Below are positions 44,706-52,553 of a stretch of DNA of 64,000 bases, one piece after another (positions within the stretch are counted from its first letter, which is position 1; each line of letters starts with the position of its first letter). The stretch is from assembly GCF_040784935.1 (NCBI RefSeq), contig NZ_CP160680.1:6367802-6431801 (forward strand). The letters are read 5' to 3'. Both the position numbers and the translations under genes were made by a program. The notes beneath the pieces are model-generated. The model had not been told where the DNA came from. It did not search any database and saw nothing but the letters and a program-made list of their open reading frames with translations. Origin of the DNA: Lewinella sp. LCG006. Lineage in GTDB: Bacteria > Bacteroidota > Bacteroidia > Chitinophagales > Saprospiraceae.

Positions 44706-45203
44706 TTCCACCGTTCGCGGCACTACGGACTGCACGCGGCCAATACTTATGCGAACCTCGCCCCGCAGCTGCCGGAAAAGATCAAAAGAGAAGGAGCGAC
44801 GGTACGAACGATCATCGAAATCCTGCGAGCGATGCTTGAGGAAGAGCCCTATCGTTGCCCTTACTGTGAGAGCGATCAGTTGGAGAAGGTAGAAATTTTG
44901 CCGAACCGTGACTACAGCGCTCTTTGGTTAGGAAGTCGTGCACCGCCTCTGCGTCCCATGCTTGTGGAACCGGATTTTAGCGAACCGGAGCTAGACGAAA
45001 TATAGCATCCGGCCTGAAGAAGCGATGCCTGGAAGTAAGCAAAAATGCTCTGCCAGCGATGGCCGGCGAGAAATGAGCTATCGGAGCTCCAAAAAGCGGC
45101 GAAGAATTACCGAAAAAAGCCTAAATTAGTCGGTAAGTAAAACGGGCAGAATGCGCTTTTCCACTATAGACATTATCGAAAACTTCCATCAGGGGTGGTA
45201 AAC

Positions 45204-45283
45204 GTTCAACTGACCTGTCTGCGCTAGAGATGGTCAGGTGGTCTATTTTGGGGAAGGGGCGCAGACAGGCCTTTGAGTTGGGC
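45204..45283 (+). other. attC6 recombination site
   Basis: R'' GTTCAAC (45204-45210), arms CTGTCTGCGC and GCGCAGACAG, core GTTGGGC (45277-45283, exact GTTRRRY). It is homologous to attC4 in both arms but diverged in the loop. R'' does not match the opening core of the preceding composite cassette (GTTGGAC), consistent with rearrangement by the inserted elements between 37452 and 45203. Together with the end of the IS91-like element it fills the 45006-45364 gap. Confidence 0.75.
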
Positions 45284-45364
45284 GAAATTTATATATGTTT
45301 AGTCGAATATTTCTGACTTCTACATTGCTATTTAATACTATGCATTTAAATAATTCAGCTATAA

Positions 45365-46039
45365 ATGGTTGAAAATAAAGTTGATGAATTTAGCGGATTC
45401 AAGACTGACTTCTATGAAATTAAACGGTTTCTAGAGGGCTATGACTCTTATTTAAAAAATTATCTGTCAAGTTTGTTAAGGGATACTGCTAAGTTAGCCT
45501 TAGTGGCTAAACAGTCCTACCTTCATAGTAACTATTTTGATAAGATTGTATTATACAAATCTCCAATAAACAATTTTTCACTTAGACTACATATTTGGGA
45601 TGATTTCAATTACCCAGAGTTTAAGTCAGACATACACAATCATAGATGGGATTTTTGCTCAGTTGTATTAAAAGGCGTTATTGAAGAAACAGTTTACTCC
45701 AAGATCTTAGATGAAGGTGATTTGATAGAAATGGACTTTTCTACCTCCAAGAACAGTACCCGGAAATATAAGCGAAAGAACAATGCCACTCTAATTCCTC
45801 GATATAAGACAAGGTTAGAGCAAGGTATGTGTTACACGAAGTTTTCAGATGAATTACATGATGTTGTTTCACTATCATCATATTCTGCAACACTAATGCT
45901 TCGAATGGATGACGAAAAAGATTATTCTAGCATCTTTCTTAAGTCAAATCAAAACTTAGCCAATCGTGAAGGACCTAAATCTTTCTTTAATGTAGAAGAA
46001 CTTAGATTGAAGATTATCAAACTTCTAAAGAATATATAG
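45365..46039 (+). CDS. Cupin-like protein (cassette 7)
   Basis: The 224-residue protein has a central beta-rich part with LRLHIWDDFNYPEFKSDIHNHRWDFCSVVLKGVIEETVYSK, the pattern of a cupin first motif (H91, H93) and a later ELHDV (H165) that could supply the third metal ligand. No enzyme family is identified. It is followed 2 bp later by a membrane protein gene, so the two are likely translated together and may work together. Confidence 0.55.
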   Translation: MVENKVDEFSGFKTDFYEIKRFLEGYDSYLKNYLSSLLRDTAKLALVAKQSYLHSNYFDKIVLYKSPINNFSLRLHIWDDFNYPEFKSDIHNHRWDFCSVVLKGVIEETVYSKILDEGDLIEMDFSTSKNSTRKYKRKNNATLIPRYKTRLEQGMCYTKFSDELHDVVSLSSYSATLMLRMDDEKDYSSIFLKSNQNLANREGPKSFFNVEELRLKIIKLLKNI

Positions 46040-46041
46040 AT

Positions 46042-47028
46042 ATGCTAAGGCAGCTCTTTTATAATAAAGTTGGTATAGTATTGCTTCTGACAATTGTATT
46101 GTCAATTGCTATATTTATATATGCAAATGACCTTGGTGATACGTCTAAGGAAATTGCACTCGCAATAGCATCTAGTTTATTTGCTACAGCTATATTTACT
46201 GTATTCTATAACGTTTTTACATTTCAAACCACTAGTAGTATTCTAGATGATTCAATAGGTCAACAGTTACAAAATAGTAAAGATGAGATAGTTCAGAGTG
46301 TAAAAGCATACTACAAAGAATACGTCCCTGATAGAATATTTGAAGGTTCTAATGCACCTGCGAAAGCCTTTGGACAGGACTTAATTAAAGAAATTCAGGC
46401 TACTGACACATATTCATTTAGGGGAATAAGTGGGAAAAGGACTGCTATTAGGATCGAACTTGTCAGAGGAAAGCTTACTGAGGTGAGGTTAAATTTGATC
46501 AATCCAGCAGATCAAAATGCTCTTGTTGAGCGAGCTAACTTAATGCTTAGTATTGACCAAATGCCGCAGACTCTTGAAAATGTTGAGAAAGTAGTAACTA
46601 GAATAAAAAAAGATGTGTTTTCGTGTTTGGCTGGGTTGTATTATTATGGAAAAACTAAATGTCAGACGATTGTAGTAGCATTTCAAAATGGAACCTCTAC
46701 TTCTAGACTTGAGCTTTTGGACGACGCGATTTATATTTCATTGTACGATGATGGTTATCAGAGATATCCAGAAACACTAAAGTTTTCTAGGGAAACAAAG
46801 ATATACCGACTCTATCAGTTAGAATTTCAAAAGGAATTCAAACAAATTTCTGCCAGATCGTCAATAACAATAAGTTCAAATACGAGCGAGGAAGAGTTTA
46901 TCCAACAGCTTAGCAGTTTGGGAGTATTGAATGACATATCGATTGAGACGATCAAGATTTACAGAGACGAATATGAAAGACTAAGGAGTCTGTATATCAA
47001 TAAGAATGATCTATATTCATTAACATGA
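46042..47028 (+). CDS. Two-TM membrane protein with large cytosolic domain (cassette 7)
   Basis: 328 residues with two N-terminal membrane helices (about 10-28 and 38-60) and a ~250-residue soluble domain (DLIKEIQATDTYSFRGISGKRTAIRIEL ... LTEVRLNLINPAD ... LDDAIYISLYDDG). The order of strands faintly recalls inactive phospholipase-D-like sensor domains; this is a weak inference. Small membrane anchors with a soluble domain are frequent in defence and signalling modules, but nothing proves such a role. Confidence 0.55.
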   Translation: MLRQLFYNKVGIVLLLTIVLSIAIFIYANDLGDTSKEIALAIASSLFATAIFTVFYNVFTFQTTSSILDDSIGQQLQNSKDEIVQSVKAYYKEYVPDRIFEGSNAPAKAFGQDLIKEIQATDTYSFRGISGKRTAIRIELVRGKLTEVRLNLINPADQNALVERANLMLSIDQMPQTLENVEKVVTRIKKDVFSCLAGLYYYGKTKCQTIVVAFQNGTSTSRLELLDDAIYISLYDDGYQRYPETLKFSRETKIYRLYQLEFQKEFKQISARSSITISSNTSEEEFIQQLSSLGVLNDISIETIKIYRDEYERLRSLYINKNDLYSLT

Positions 47029-47034
47029 TGATTC

Positions 47035-47103
47035 GCCCAACAAAAAAGCCTCAAAGCTTGACGGAGCATAGCGAGGTCATGCGTTGAGGCTTTTTTGTTT
47101 GCA
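47035..47103 (+). other. attC7 recombination site
   Basis: R'' GCCCAAC (47035-47041, exact RYYYAAC) and core GTTTGCA (47097-47103) flank AAAAAGCCTCAA/TTGAGGCTTTTTT arms. TTCGCCCAAC (47032-47041) is the exact inverse of GTTGGGCGAA that opens cassette 7 at 45277. The A/T-extended stem also makes it a plausible terminator. Confidence 0.8.
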
Positions 47104-47155
47104 ACTAGCAATTCTCTTAAGGCAGATTTTGTCGGATCGATATTAAGAGGACTAA

Positions 47156-47554
47156 ATGGATTTAAAAAGTAAGACTATGATCGCTCCCTTAATGCTTTTG
47201 TTTGTGTTCATTGGGATATCAATTCCACTAGTGAGATTTATAAATTTAGGGTTTTACAGAAGAAATCTTCAAGGCAGATACAATGTGACTATTTTGTTAT
47301 TTGTTTTAGCGATTTTATTATTGTTCGTGATACCTGAAAGAATATCTCTACTTCTTACAGGACCATTACTGTCTCAGTTGATACTTGGGGGTGGAGAAAA
47401 GATATATGTGAAAATCGCTGGTGAAGAGATATTTGAGGTTAATGAGAATTCATTAGACCCTGCGGAAAACCCTTTTGGGATGACGTTATTTGATTCGATT
47501 CTTACTGCTATAGCCATTATGGCTCCTGGAGTAGTATATTTTACTTTTTCATAG
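47156..47554 (+). CDS. Small multi-pass membrane protein (cassette 8)
   Basis: 132 residues with three to four hydrophobic segments (APLMLLFVFIGISIPLVRFI, ILLFVLAILLLFVI, LLLTGPLLSQLIL, LTAIAIMAPGVVYFTF) and a short soluble loop (KIYVKIAGEEIFEVNENSLDPAEN). Not recognised. It begins 58 bp after the attC7 core. Confidence 0.5.
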   Translation: MDLKSKTMIAPLMLLFVFIGISIPLVRFINLGFYRRNLQGRYNVTILLFVLAILLLFVIPERISLLLTGPLLSQLILGGGEKIYVKIAGEEIFEVNENSLDPAENPFGMTLFDSILTAIAIMAPGVVYFTFS

Positions 47555-47617
47555 ATTGTAGTATTTTGTAGGGGATTTATTCAAAAATAAGAAAAACACG
47601 ATAGGAGTTATCAAGCT

Positions 47618-48142
47618 ATGAGGGATCTTGAAGAATATGAAATAATTGAATATGATTTAGAACTTATGACTAGAGGAGATTATGATGGAGTACTACAATT
47701 GAGGAGGAATCAATTGAAAAAATATCCGCATGATTACCAGGTCAACTATCAATGGGCCGAAATACTTGTCTTGAAGAAAAGATACGAAGAGGCGCTAAAT
47801 GTACTAAGTCGACTGCATTCAAGGGAAAAAGAAGATGAAGATGTTATTGATCTAGTAATTGACTGTATTAGGGGTGTTGGTAAGTCTATAGCTGATTTTG
47901 ATTGGAAGATAGAACCCAATATCCTCTACTTGAATGATGATTTGATCAATATGTTGAAATACCTTTTGAAGGGCAAGCGGGGTGAAAAAAGAGCAGTTTC
48001 TAGCATGTATTTAGATTTATTGAGTAAAGGGAATCTATTTTTTGATGGAGATGAATTCTATGACTTTTTAAAGTCATCTAAACGAGTTCATCTCAGCAAT
48101 AATCAGGATTGGTTTGAAGTTAGGATTGAAAAAATTAATTGA
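47618..48142 (+). CDS. TPR-like hypothetical protein (cassette 8 or next)
   Basis: 174 residues, helical; the N-terminal half has a TPR-like pair (GVLQLRRNQLKKYPHDYQVNYQWAEILVLKKRYEEALNVLSRL). The C-terminal half (INMLKYLLKGKRGEKRAVSSMYLDLLSKGNLFFDGDEFYDFLKS) is unknown. No signal peptide. It ends 18 bp before the intron remnant. Confidence 0.55.
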   Translation: MRDLEEYEIIEYDLELMTRGDYDGVLQLRRNQLKKYPHDYQVNYQWAEILVLKKRYEEALNVLSRLHSREKEDEDVIDLVIDCIRGVGKSIADFDWKIEPNILYLNDDLINMLKYLLKGKRGEKRAVSSMYLDLLSKGNLFFDGDEFYDFLKSSKRVHLSNNQDWFEVRIEKIN

Positions 48143-48160
48143 AAAAATAAAAAGCACACA

Positions 48161-48282
48161 ATCAAGTAGGGTTATGAGCAGCGATTTGCTCCTCCTTATC
48201 CCTCCCTCTCACACCATCCCGACTTTTTAGTCGGGCACCGCAGAAAGTGCGGTAAAGGCTGTACCAAGCGGTTTATCAGACA
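48161..48282 (-). mobile_element. 3' remnant of a second group II intron
   Basis: Minus-strand domain V/VI-like sequence homologous to the end of the intron at 29691: ...TGGTGTGAGAGGG, a domain VI stem with TGAGCAGCG/TTGCTC arms, and CCTACTTGAT at the 3' end. Homology extends just into the RT stop region; the rest is gone. A CCCGACTTTTTAGTCGGG palindrome replaces part of domain V. It differs clearly from the intact intron, so it derives from another insertion. Confidence 0.7.
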
Positions 48283-48334
48283 GCTTTAGCCGCTCTTTAC
48301 ACCCACTAGTGGATCAACTAGAAACCTACAATTT

Positions 48335-48367
48335 CCCCTGAGAACCTTGGTTCTTGGGGTATTTTTT
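48335..48367 (+). terminator. Intrinsic terminator
   Basis: CCCCTGAGAACC and GGTTCTTGGGG form a stable stem followed by TATTTTTTT. It lies in the 48143-48564 gap after the intron remnant. No gene was found in the remaining ~200 bp before the histidine kinase. Confidence 0.75.
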
Positions 48368-48564
48368 TGAATGCGCCATTATGATTTTGCTTACCGTAGG
48401 GAGTCAAACCATTTTTGTTTATCTTGCAACTATGGCAATCAGTGCATGAAAGCATTGCTTTAACGGTTTAGTCACTATAAAGATGATGACTTGCCTTGAT
48501 TGCTCTTTTCTCTTTAGCTCACAGCCTTACATCTGACGCACGCCTAAAAAAGATATCTTTTCTG

Positions 48565-50577
48565 ATGAAAAAAACTGATAGATACTTCTGCTGTACCATA
48601 ATATTTGGCTTCCTTTTTTTTATTGGTTATGGAAACATCGAACACTCGGTTGGCTCGTATAAAACAGCTCAAACGGAACAAGACTTCTTAGCAAAAAAGA
48701 AACAGTCTTCAACATTTATTGATAGTATTCAGCAAAATTTAGCCCCCATATCTTCTAACCTTGCAAAACTCGATTCCTTATATAAATGGACAATTGACTA
48801 TAACGATATTGATCCAGAAAAATCAGTAAAAATAGCCCTGCTGGGTCAGCAAAAATCACAGCAATATTCAAATCAGGAATGGGAAACTAAATTTGATTTT
48901 GAAATTGCGGATAATTACATTCATCTCGCTCAATATGATAGCGCAACAATTTTTTACGATAAAATAATTAGCGATTCCAAGTTAAATAAAAACCAACCTG
49001 ACCAAGCCAAAGGCCTAAACCGAAAAGGATATTTAATGGCAAACCAAGGACTTTTCAAAGAAGCGGTCGAATTGTATTTTGAAGCTTTGAAGATTTTTGA
49101 GGCCATAGGGGATCAAGAGGGGATTTCTAAATCTTTTTTAAGTATAGCGGATGTGCTGAGTTTTTTGGACCGATGTGAAGAAGGGGTAACTTATGGGAAA
49201 AAAGCTTTAAATATTTTCGAACAACAAAAAGACACCTCCAATATACTTCTTGCATACAGAACCATTGCAGATAGCTACTTAGGAACAGAAAGTTATGAAG
49301 ACGCACTCATTTATATTGAAAAGTCCTTAGACTTGGCAAAAACAAGTAACCCCGATCTTATGTCTATGGCGAGCATCCTCAATACAAAAGGTAATATCTT
49401 GAAATACCTTGAGCGCTATGACGAATCCATTGATGCTTATAAAAAAAGTAATCAAATCTGTACAGCATTAAATCATCCGGGGGGAATGAGTGCCACACTC
49501 GCCAATACATCGGATGTATATATGAGAAAAGGGGATTATAAAAGTGCACTACCTTTTCAGAAAAAATCCTATGAGTTAGCAGTCGAACATGGGTTTAACA
49601 TGAACATCATAGAAAACACCGATCACCTAAGTATTATTTATCGCGAATTAAATGATTTTGAAAATGCACTAAAATACAGAGAACAAAATCAGGTGTTTAA
49701 AGATAGTATTTTATCTGTGGAGAAAGACCAAATCACTAAAGACCTATCCGTCAAATATGAAACGGAGAAAAAGGAAAACCTAATAGCGCTTCAAGAAGAA
49801 CAGCTTTCCCGTCAAAACTTAATTCAAATGTTATCTTATGGGTTTGCTGCCCTTTTGATATTAATACTCCTACTAGTTTATAAAAGCTATAAGGACAAAC
49901 AAAAAAACAATGAATTGTTGACTTCAATAAACAAACAACTGGAAGTAAAAAACCAGGAAAATGAACTGCTGCTCAAAGAAATCCACCACCGGGTAAAAAA
50001 CAACCTGCAAACCATTTCCAGTCTGCTCAGCCTGCAATCAGAAAGTATTACCGATAAAAGCGCACTGGATGCCGTGCAGGAGAGCAAAAACCGGGTGGCC
50101 TCCATGGCACTGATCCACCAAAAATTATATCAGGGGGAAAACCTCGCCGCCATCGAGATGCGGGACTATTTCGAAACCATCGGAAAAGCTATCAAGGATA
50201 GTTTTGGGGAAAAAGCCAAAAACGTTTCGTTGGAGGTCAATATGCCGGAAATCGAACTGGACGTGGACACCGCCATCCCAATCGGGCTCATCACCAACGA
50301 ACTGCTCACCAATTCCTTTAAACATGCATTTCCAGATAGACACGATGGTAAAATTTCCATTGCTTTAAGCCAGGAAAAAAATGGTTTGCTCAAATTGCAA
50401 ATTGCCGATAATGGCCCTGCCCTCGAATATGGGTCGGACACAAGAGAGGAAATAGGTTTTGGCACTTTGCTGATCCAATTGCTGACGGCCCAATTGCGTG
50501 GGACACTGGAAAAATCAAACGAATCGGGCACCGCAACGATCATCCAGTTTTACCGGCAGGAAAAATCGGCAGCTTAA
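48565..50577 (+). CDS. TPR-containing sensor histidine kinase (HisKA_2 family)
   Basis: From ATG 48565 the protein is 670 residues; an in-frame TTG at 48496 would add 23. A hydrophobic N-terminal helix is followed by about 350 residues of TPR repeats (QAKGLNRKGYLMANQGLFKEAVELYFEALKIFEAIGD and similar), a membrane helix (LSYGFAALLILILLLVYKSY) and a coiled coil. HisKA_2 follows with the motif EIHHRVKNNLQTISSLLSLQ (phosphoacceptor His about 475), then HATPase (NELLTNSFKHAF, LQIADNGPALEY, EEIGFGTLLIQLL). It pairs with the LytTR regulator 12 bp downstream. Confidence 0.93.
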   Translation: MKKTDRYFCCTIIFGFLFFIGYGNIEHSVGSYKTAQTEQDFLAKKKQSSTFIDSIQQNLAPISSNLAKLDSLYKWTIDYNDIDPEKSVKIALLGQQKSQQYSNQEWETKFDFEIADNYIHLAQYDSATIFYDKIISDSKLNKNQPDQAKGLNRKGYLMANQGLFKEAVELYFEALKIFEAIGDQEGISKSFLSIADVLSFLDRCEEGVTYGKKALNIFEQQKDTSNILLAYRTIADSYLGTESYEDALIYIEKSLDLAKTSNPDLMSMASILNTKGNILKYLERYDESIDAYKKSNQICTALNHPGGMSATLANTSDVYMRKGDYKSALPFQKKSYELAVEHGFNMNIIENTDHLSIIYRELNDFENALKYREQNQVFKDSILSVEKDQITKDLSVKYETEKKENLIALQEEQLSRQNLIQMLSYGFAALLILILLLVYKSYKDKQKNNELLTSINKQLEVKNQENELLLKEIHHRVKNNLQTISSLLSLQSESITDKSALDAVQESKNRVASMALIHQKLYQGENLAAIEMRDYFETIGKAIKDSFGEKAKNVSLEVNMPEIELDVDTAIPIGLITNELLTNSFKHAFPDRHDGKISIALSQEKNGLLKLQIADNGPALEYGSDTREEIGFGTLLIQLLTAQLRGTLEKSNESGTATIIQFYRQEKSAA

Positions 50578-50589
50578 AAATATAACTAC

Positions 50590-51345
50590 ATGACAGCAGA
50601 CAAACCTGCAAAAATTATGATGGTAGAGGATGATATGATCATCGCAGCCGATATCTCTATGCAACTGACCAAACTTGGTTATGAAGTCACAGGCATCAAC
50701 ACGCAAGGGGAAGATGCATTGAAAATGCTCGAAGGCAATCGGCCCGATATCATCCTGATGGATATTGTCTTGTCCGGCAAAATGAATGGCATCGAGACGG
50801 CACAGGTTATTTTAGAGAAATTCCAAATACCAGTGATTTTCCTGACCTCCAACTCCGATGACGCTACTTTTCAGAAAGCCATCAAAGCAAAGCCTTATGC
50901 CTTTATTTCAAAGCCTTTCCAAAAAGCTGACTTGGAGCGAACGATAAAGTTGGCGTTGCAGCGGATCGTTGTGGAACAAGAGTCGGCAACTGAAAACGCC
51001 GTTTCCGAAGACCATGTATCTGCCATAGATGACCGGCTTTTTATCCGGCATAACAATCAATTGGTCAAGGTGCTTCTCACCGATATTTTGTACGCAGAAG
51101 CTGACCGAAGCTATTGTAAGTTACATACCGAAAAACAAACCTACCTTCTATCTGTCCCGCTCCGAAATATTGAATCACAATTACCTTCCAGTTTGTTCAT
51201 CCGTGTTCACCGGTCCTTCGTTGTCAACCTGATCAAGGTGGATGCCATTAGTGAATACCATGAATTCCTGACCATTCAATCCCACCAGGTCCCCATTGCC
51301 AGAAGGTCAAAAGAAGAGGTCATCAAACACTTAAAAATGATCTAA
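50590..51345 (+). CDS. LytTR-family response regulator
   Basis: 251 residues: receiver domain with acidic pocket VEDDM, phosphorylation Asp58 in DIILMDIVLSG, and the K of FISKPFQ. The C-terminal LytTR DNA-binding domain (DRLFIRHNNQLVKVLLTDILYAEADRSYCKLHTEKQTYLLSVPLRNIESQLPSSLFIRVHRSFVVNLIKVDAI) follows. It is the cognate partner of the upstream kinase. Targets are unknown; the two lipoprotein genes downstream are candidates. Confidence 0.94.
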   Translation: MTADKPAKIMMVEDDMIIAADISMQLTKLGYEVTGINTQGEDALKMLEGNRPDIILMDIVLSGKMNGIETAQVILEKFQIPVIFLTSNSDDATFQKAIKAKPYAFISKPFQKADLERTIKLALQRIVVEQESATENAVSEDHVSAIDDRLFIRHNNQLVKVLLTDILYAEADRSYCKLHTEKQTYLLSVPLRNIESQLPSSLFIRVHRSFVVNLIKVDAISEYHEFLTIQSHQVPIARRSKEEVIKHLKMI

Positions 51346-51389
51346 TCAACCACCCACTTTAGGGCTAGTTCAGGGACATCATCCATGCC

Positions 51390-51584
51390 CAACCTTTTGC
51401 TTTTATAACCAAGCCTTTTGACATAAAAGACCTGCAGAAGGGGCTAAAAACCGCGCTTGACCGGATGCGTTCCGAAGGTTTTTGGAAAGTAAATGTCACG
51501 CCTGCGCTGACAGAAGCACCCAAGCCTGGACCGTCCGGTTTTTCCTATCAACCGCTCGGAAAGCGAGGGCTACTATTCGGATAG
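51390..51584 (+). pseudogene. Relic of a response-regulator receiver domain
   Basis: In the 51346-51769 gap, one frame reads QPFAFITKPFDIKDLQKGLKTALDRMRSE and continues to a TAG at 51582. This is the conserved end of a receiver domain (lysine plus alpha-5 helix) and the start of a linker. No start codon or N-terminal part precedes it. It probably derives from a second, lost regulator. Confidence 0.65.
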
Positions 51585-51769
51585 TTGCGCTGAATGTAGT
51601 TTGATCCAACACTAATTTTGCCATATCATTTTACATAATTATGTAAAAGATGGATGTCAAAAAATTTATCATCAATAGGCTTTATTCTAAAACAGTTTTA
51701 CGAAATCAAAATCAGAGATTTTGAATCGCACTAAATATTTTAGGATATAGTCTTTCAAACCAAATTGAA

Positions 51770-52408
51770 ATGAAAAAGCTATTAATGCCTTTACTCGCCA
51801 TTGTACTCCTGACCGCCTGTGAAAAAGAATCAATTACTGATCTTTTACTGGAAGAACAAAGCCCAGCGGAGGTTACTGAAAGTGATGTTGTCGGCCTGAA
51901 AAGTTCCAAAAAAAGGGACGTTTGCCACAATGGCAACATCATTAACATCAACGTCAATGCAATACCCGATCATCAGTCGCATGGCGATGCAGTGGACATG
52001 GACGGGGATGGATATTTTGACATGGAAAATGATTGTGGAATGCCAGTTGACTGTGATGATACAGACGACCAACTGACCGATAACTGCTGCAACGGAGGGG
52101 AAATAGATTCCGATGGCCCTCTATTTGTAGCTCCTGCAAATGAACCCGGTTTATATACCTGGCAAGAGGCTATCGCTGCTTGTGCCGCAAAAGACATGGG
52201 AGGATATACCTGGGAGCTTCCGACTATAGATGAGCTAAGCGATGTGCATGCTGCGCAGGGAGAATGCTTTATAGCCGATGTTTACTGGAGCTCCTCTGAT
52301 CATAATGGTGAAAAAGCATTTGGTATGCATTTTAATACTGAATATGATGGTACCCCCAATGCCATTTTGTACTGGGTGCCCCTGCCTTGCCGCTGTGTTC
52401 GAAGATAA
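51770..52408 (+). CDS. Lipoprotein with DUF1566-like domain
   Basis: 212 residues. A lipoprotein signal ends at the lipobox LLTAC (Cys about 17). The middle has a DMDGDGYFDMENDC / DCDDTDD calcium-binding-like stretch. The C-terminal part (YTWQEAIAACAAKDMGGYTWELPTIDELSDVHAAQGECFIADVYWSSSDHNGEKAFGMHFN) matches DUF1566/Lcl-type surface domains. It is expected on a membrane surface. A related-signature lipoprotein follows. Confidence 0.8.
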   Translation: MKKLLMPLLAIVLLTACEKESITDLLLEEQSPAEVTESDVVGLKSSKKRDVCHNGNIININVNAIPDHQSHGDAVDMDGDGYFDMENDCGMPVDCDDTDDQLTDNCCNGGEIDSDGPLFVAPANEPGLYTWQEAIAACAAKDMGGYTWELPTIDELSDVHAAQGECFIADVYWSSSDHNGEKAFGMHFNTEYDGTPNAILYWVPLPCRCVRR

Positions 52409-52553
52409 ACTATCCACCAGATGCCGACAAGTTTCCTGTTGACAGCCAATGCAAAACATTTTGTTCATAAACATTAATACCATTTTTAGAAAAGGCTTCT
52501 TCGAACAACTGGCCCATAAACCATTTCACTAAATCACACCAAAATTTTTCAAA

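Larger units (their letters stand above)
42088..45005 (+). pseudogene. IS91-family transposase copy 2, multiply interrupted
   Basis: The frame runs normally to the GRY of the catalytic-Tyr segment (42897). It then enters a 34-bp palindrome that shifts the frame and carries the IS4 element at 42918-44468. Homology resumes at TGTCGCATCGG (44493 onward), is broken again by a 37-bp palindrome (44669-44705), and then continues to the normal end (SEPELDEI). No full-length protein can be made. The N-terminal 270 residues, including zinc finger and HUH, are intact. Confidence 0.88.
41202..45203 (+). mobile_element. IS91-like element copy 2, disrupted
   Basis: The same element as copy 1 (shared from CCCTGTTTTC to GGTGGTAAAC), ending next to GTTC of attC6. 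The transposase gene is broken by a 34-bp palindrome, a nested IS4-family element and a second 37-bp palindrome. Identity to copy 1 is near complete in the middle but clearly lower in two patches, in the first part of the recombinase gene and around 44650-44810. Confidence 0.8.

Noticed and set aside
47041-47097. Possible CRISPR-like repeat, because the same ~53-bp sequence occurs at 37392
   Set aside because: Only two copies about 10 kb apart, each a hairpin between integron cores; no regular spacers.
48496-48564. Upstream TTG start for the histidine kinase
   Set aside because: The ATG at 48565 gives a better N-terminus (MKK plus hydrophobic helix) and needs no rare start codon.
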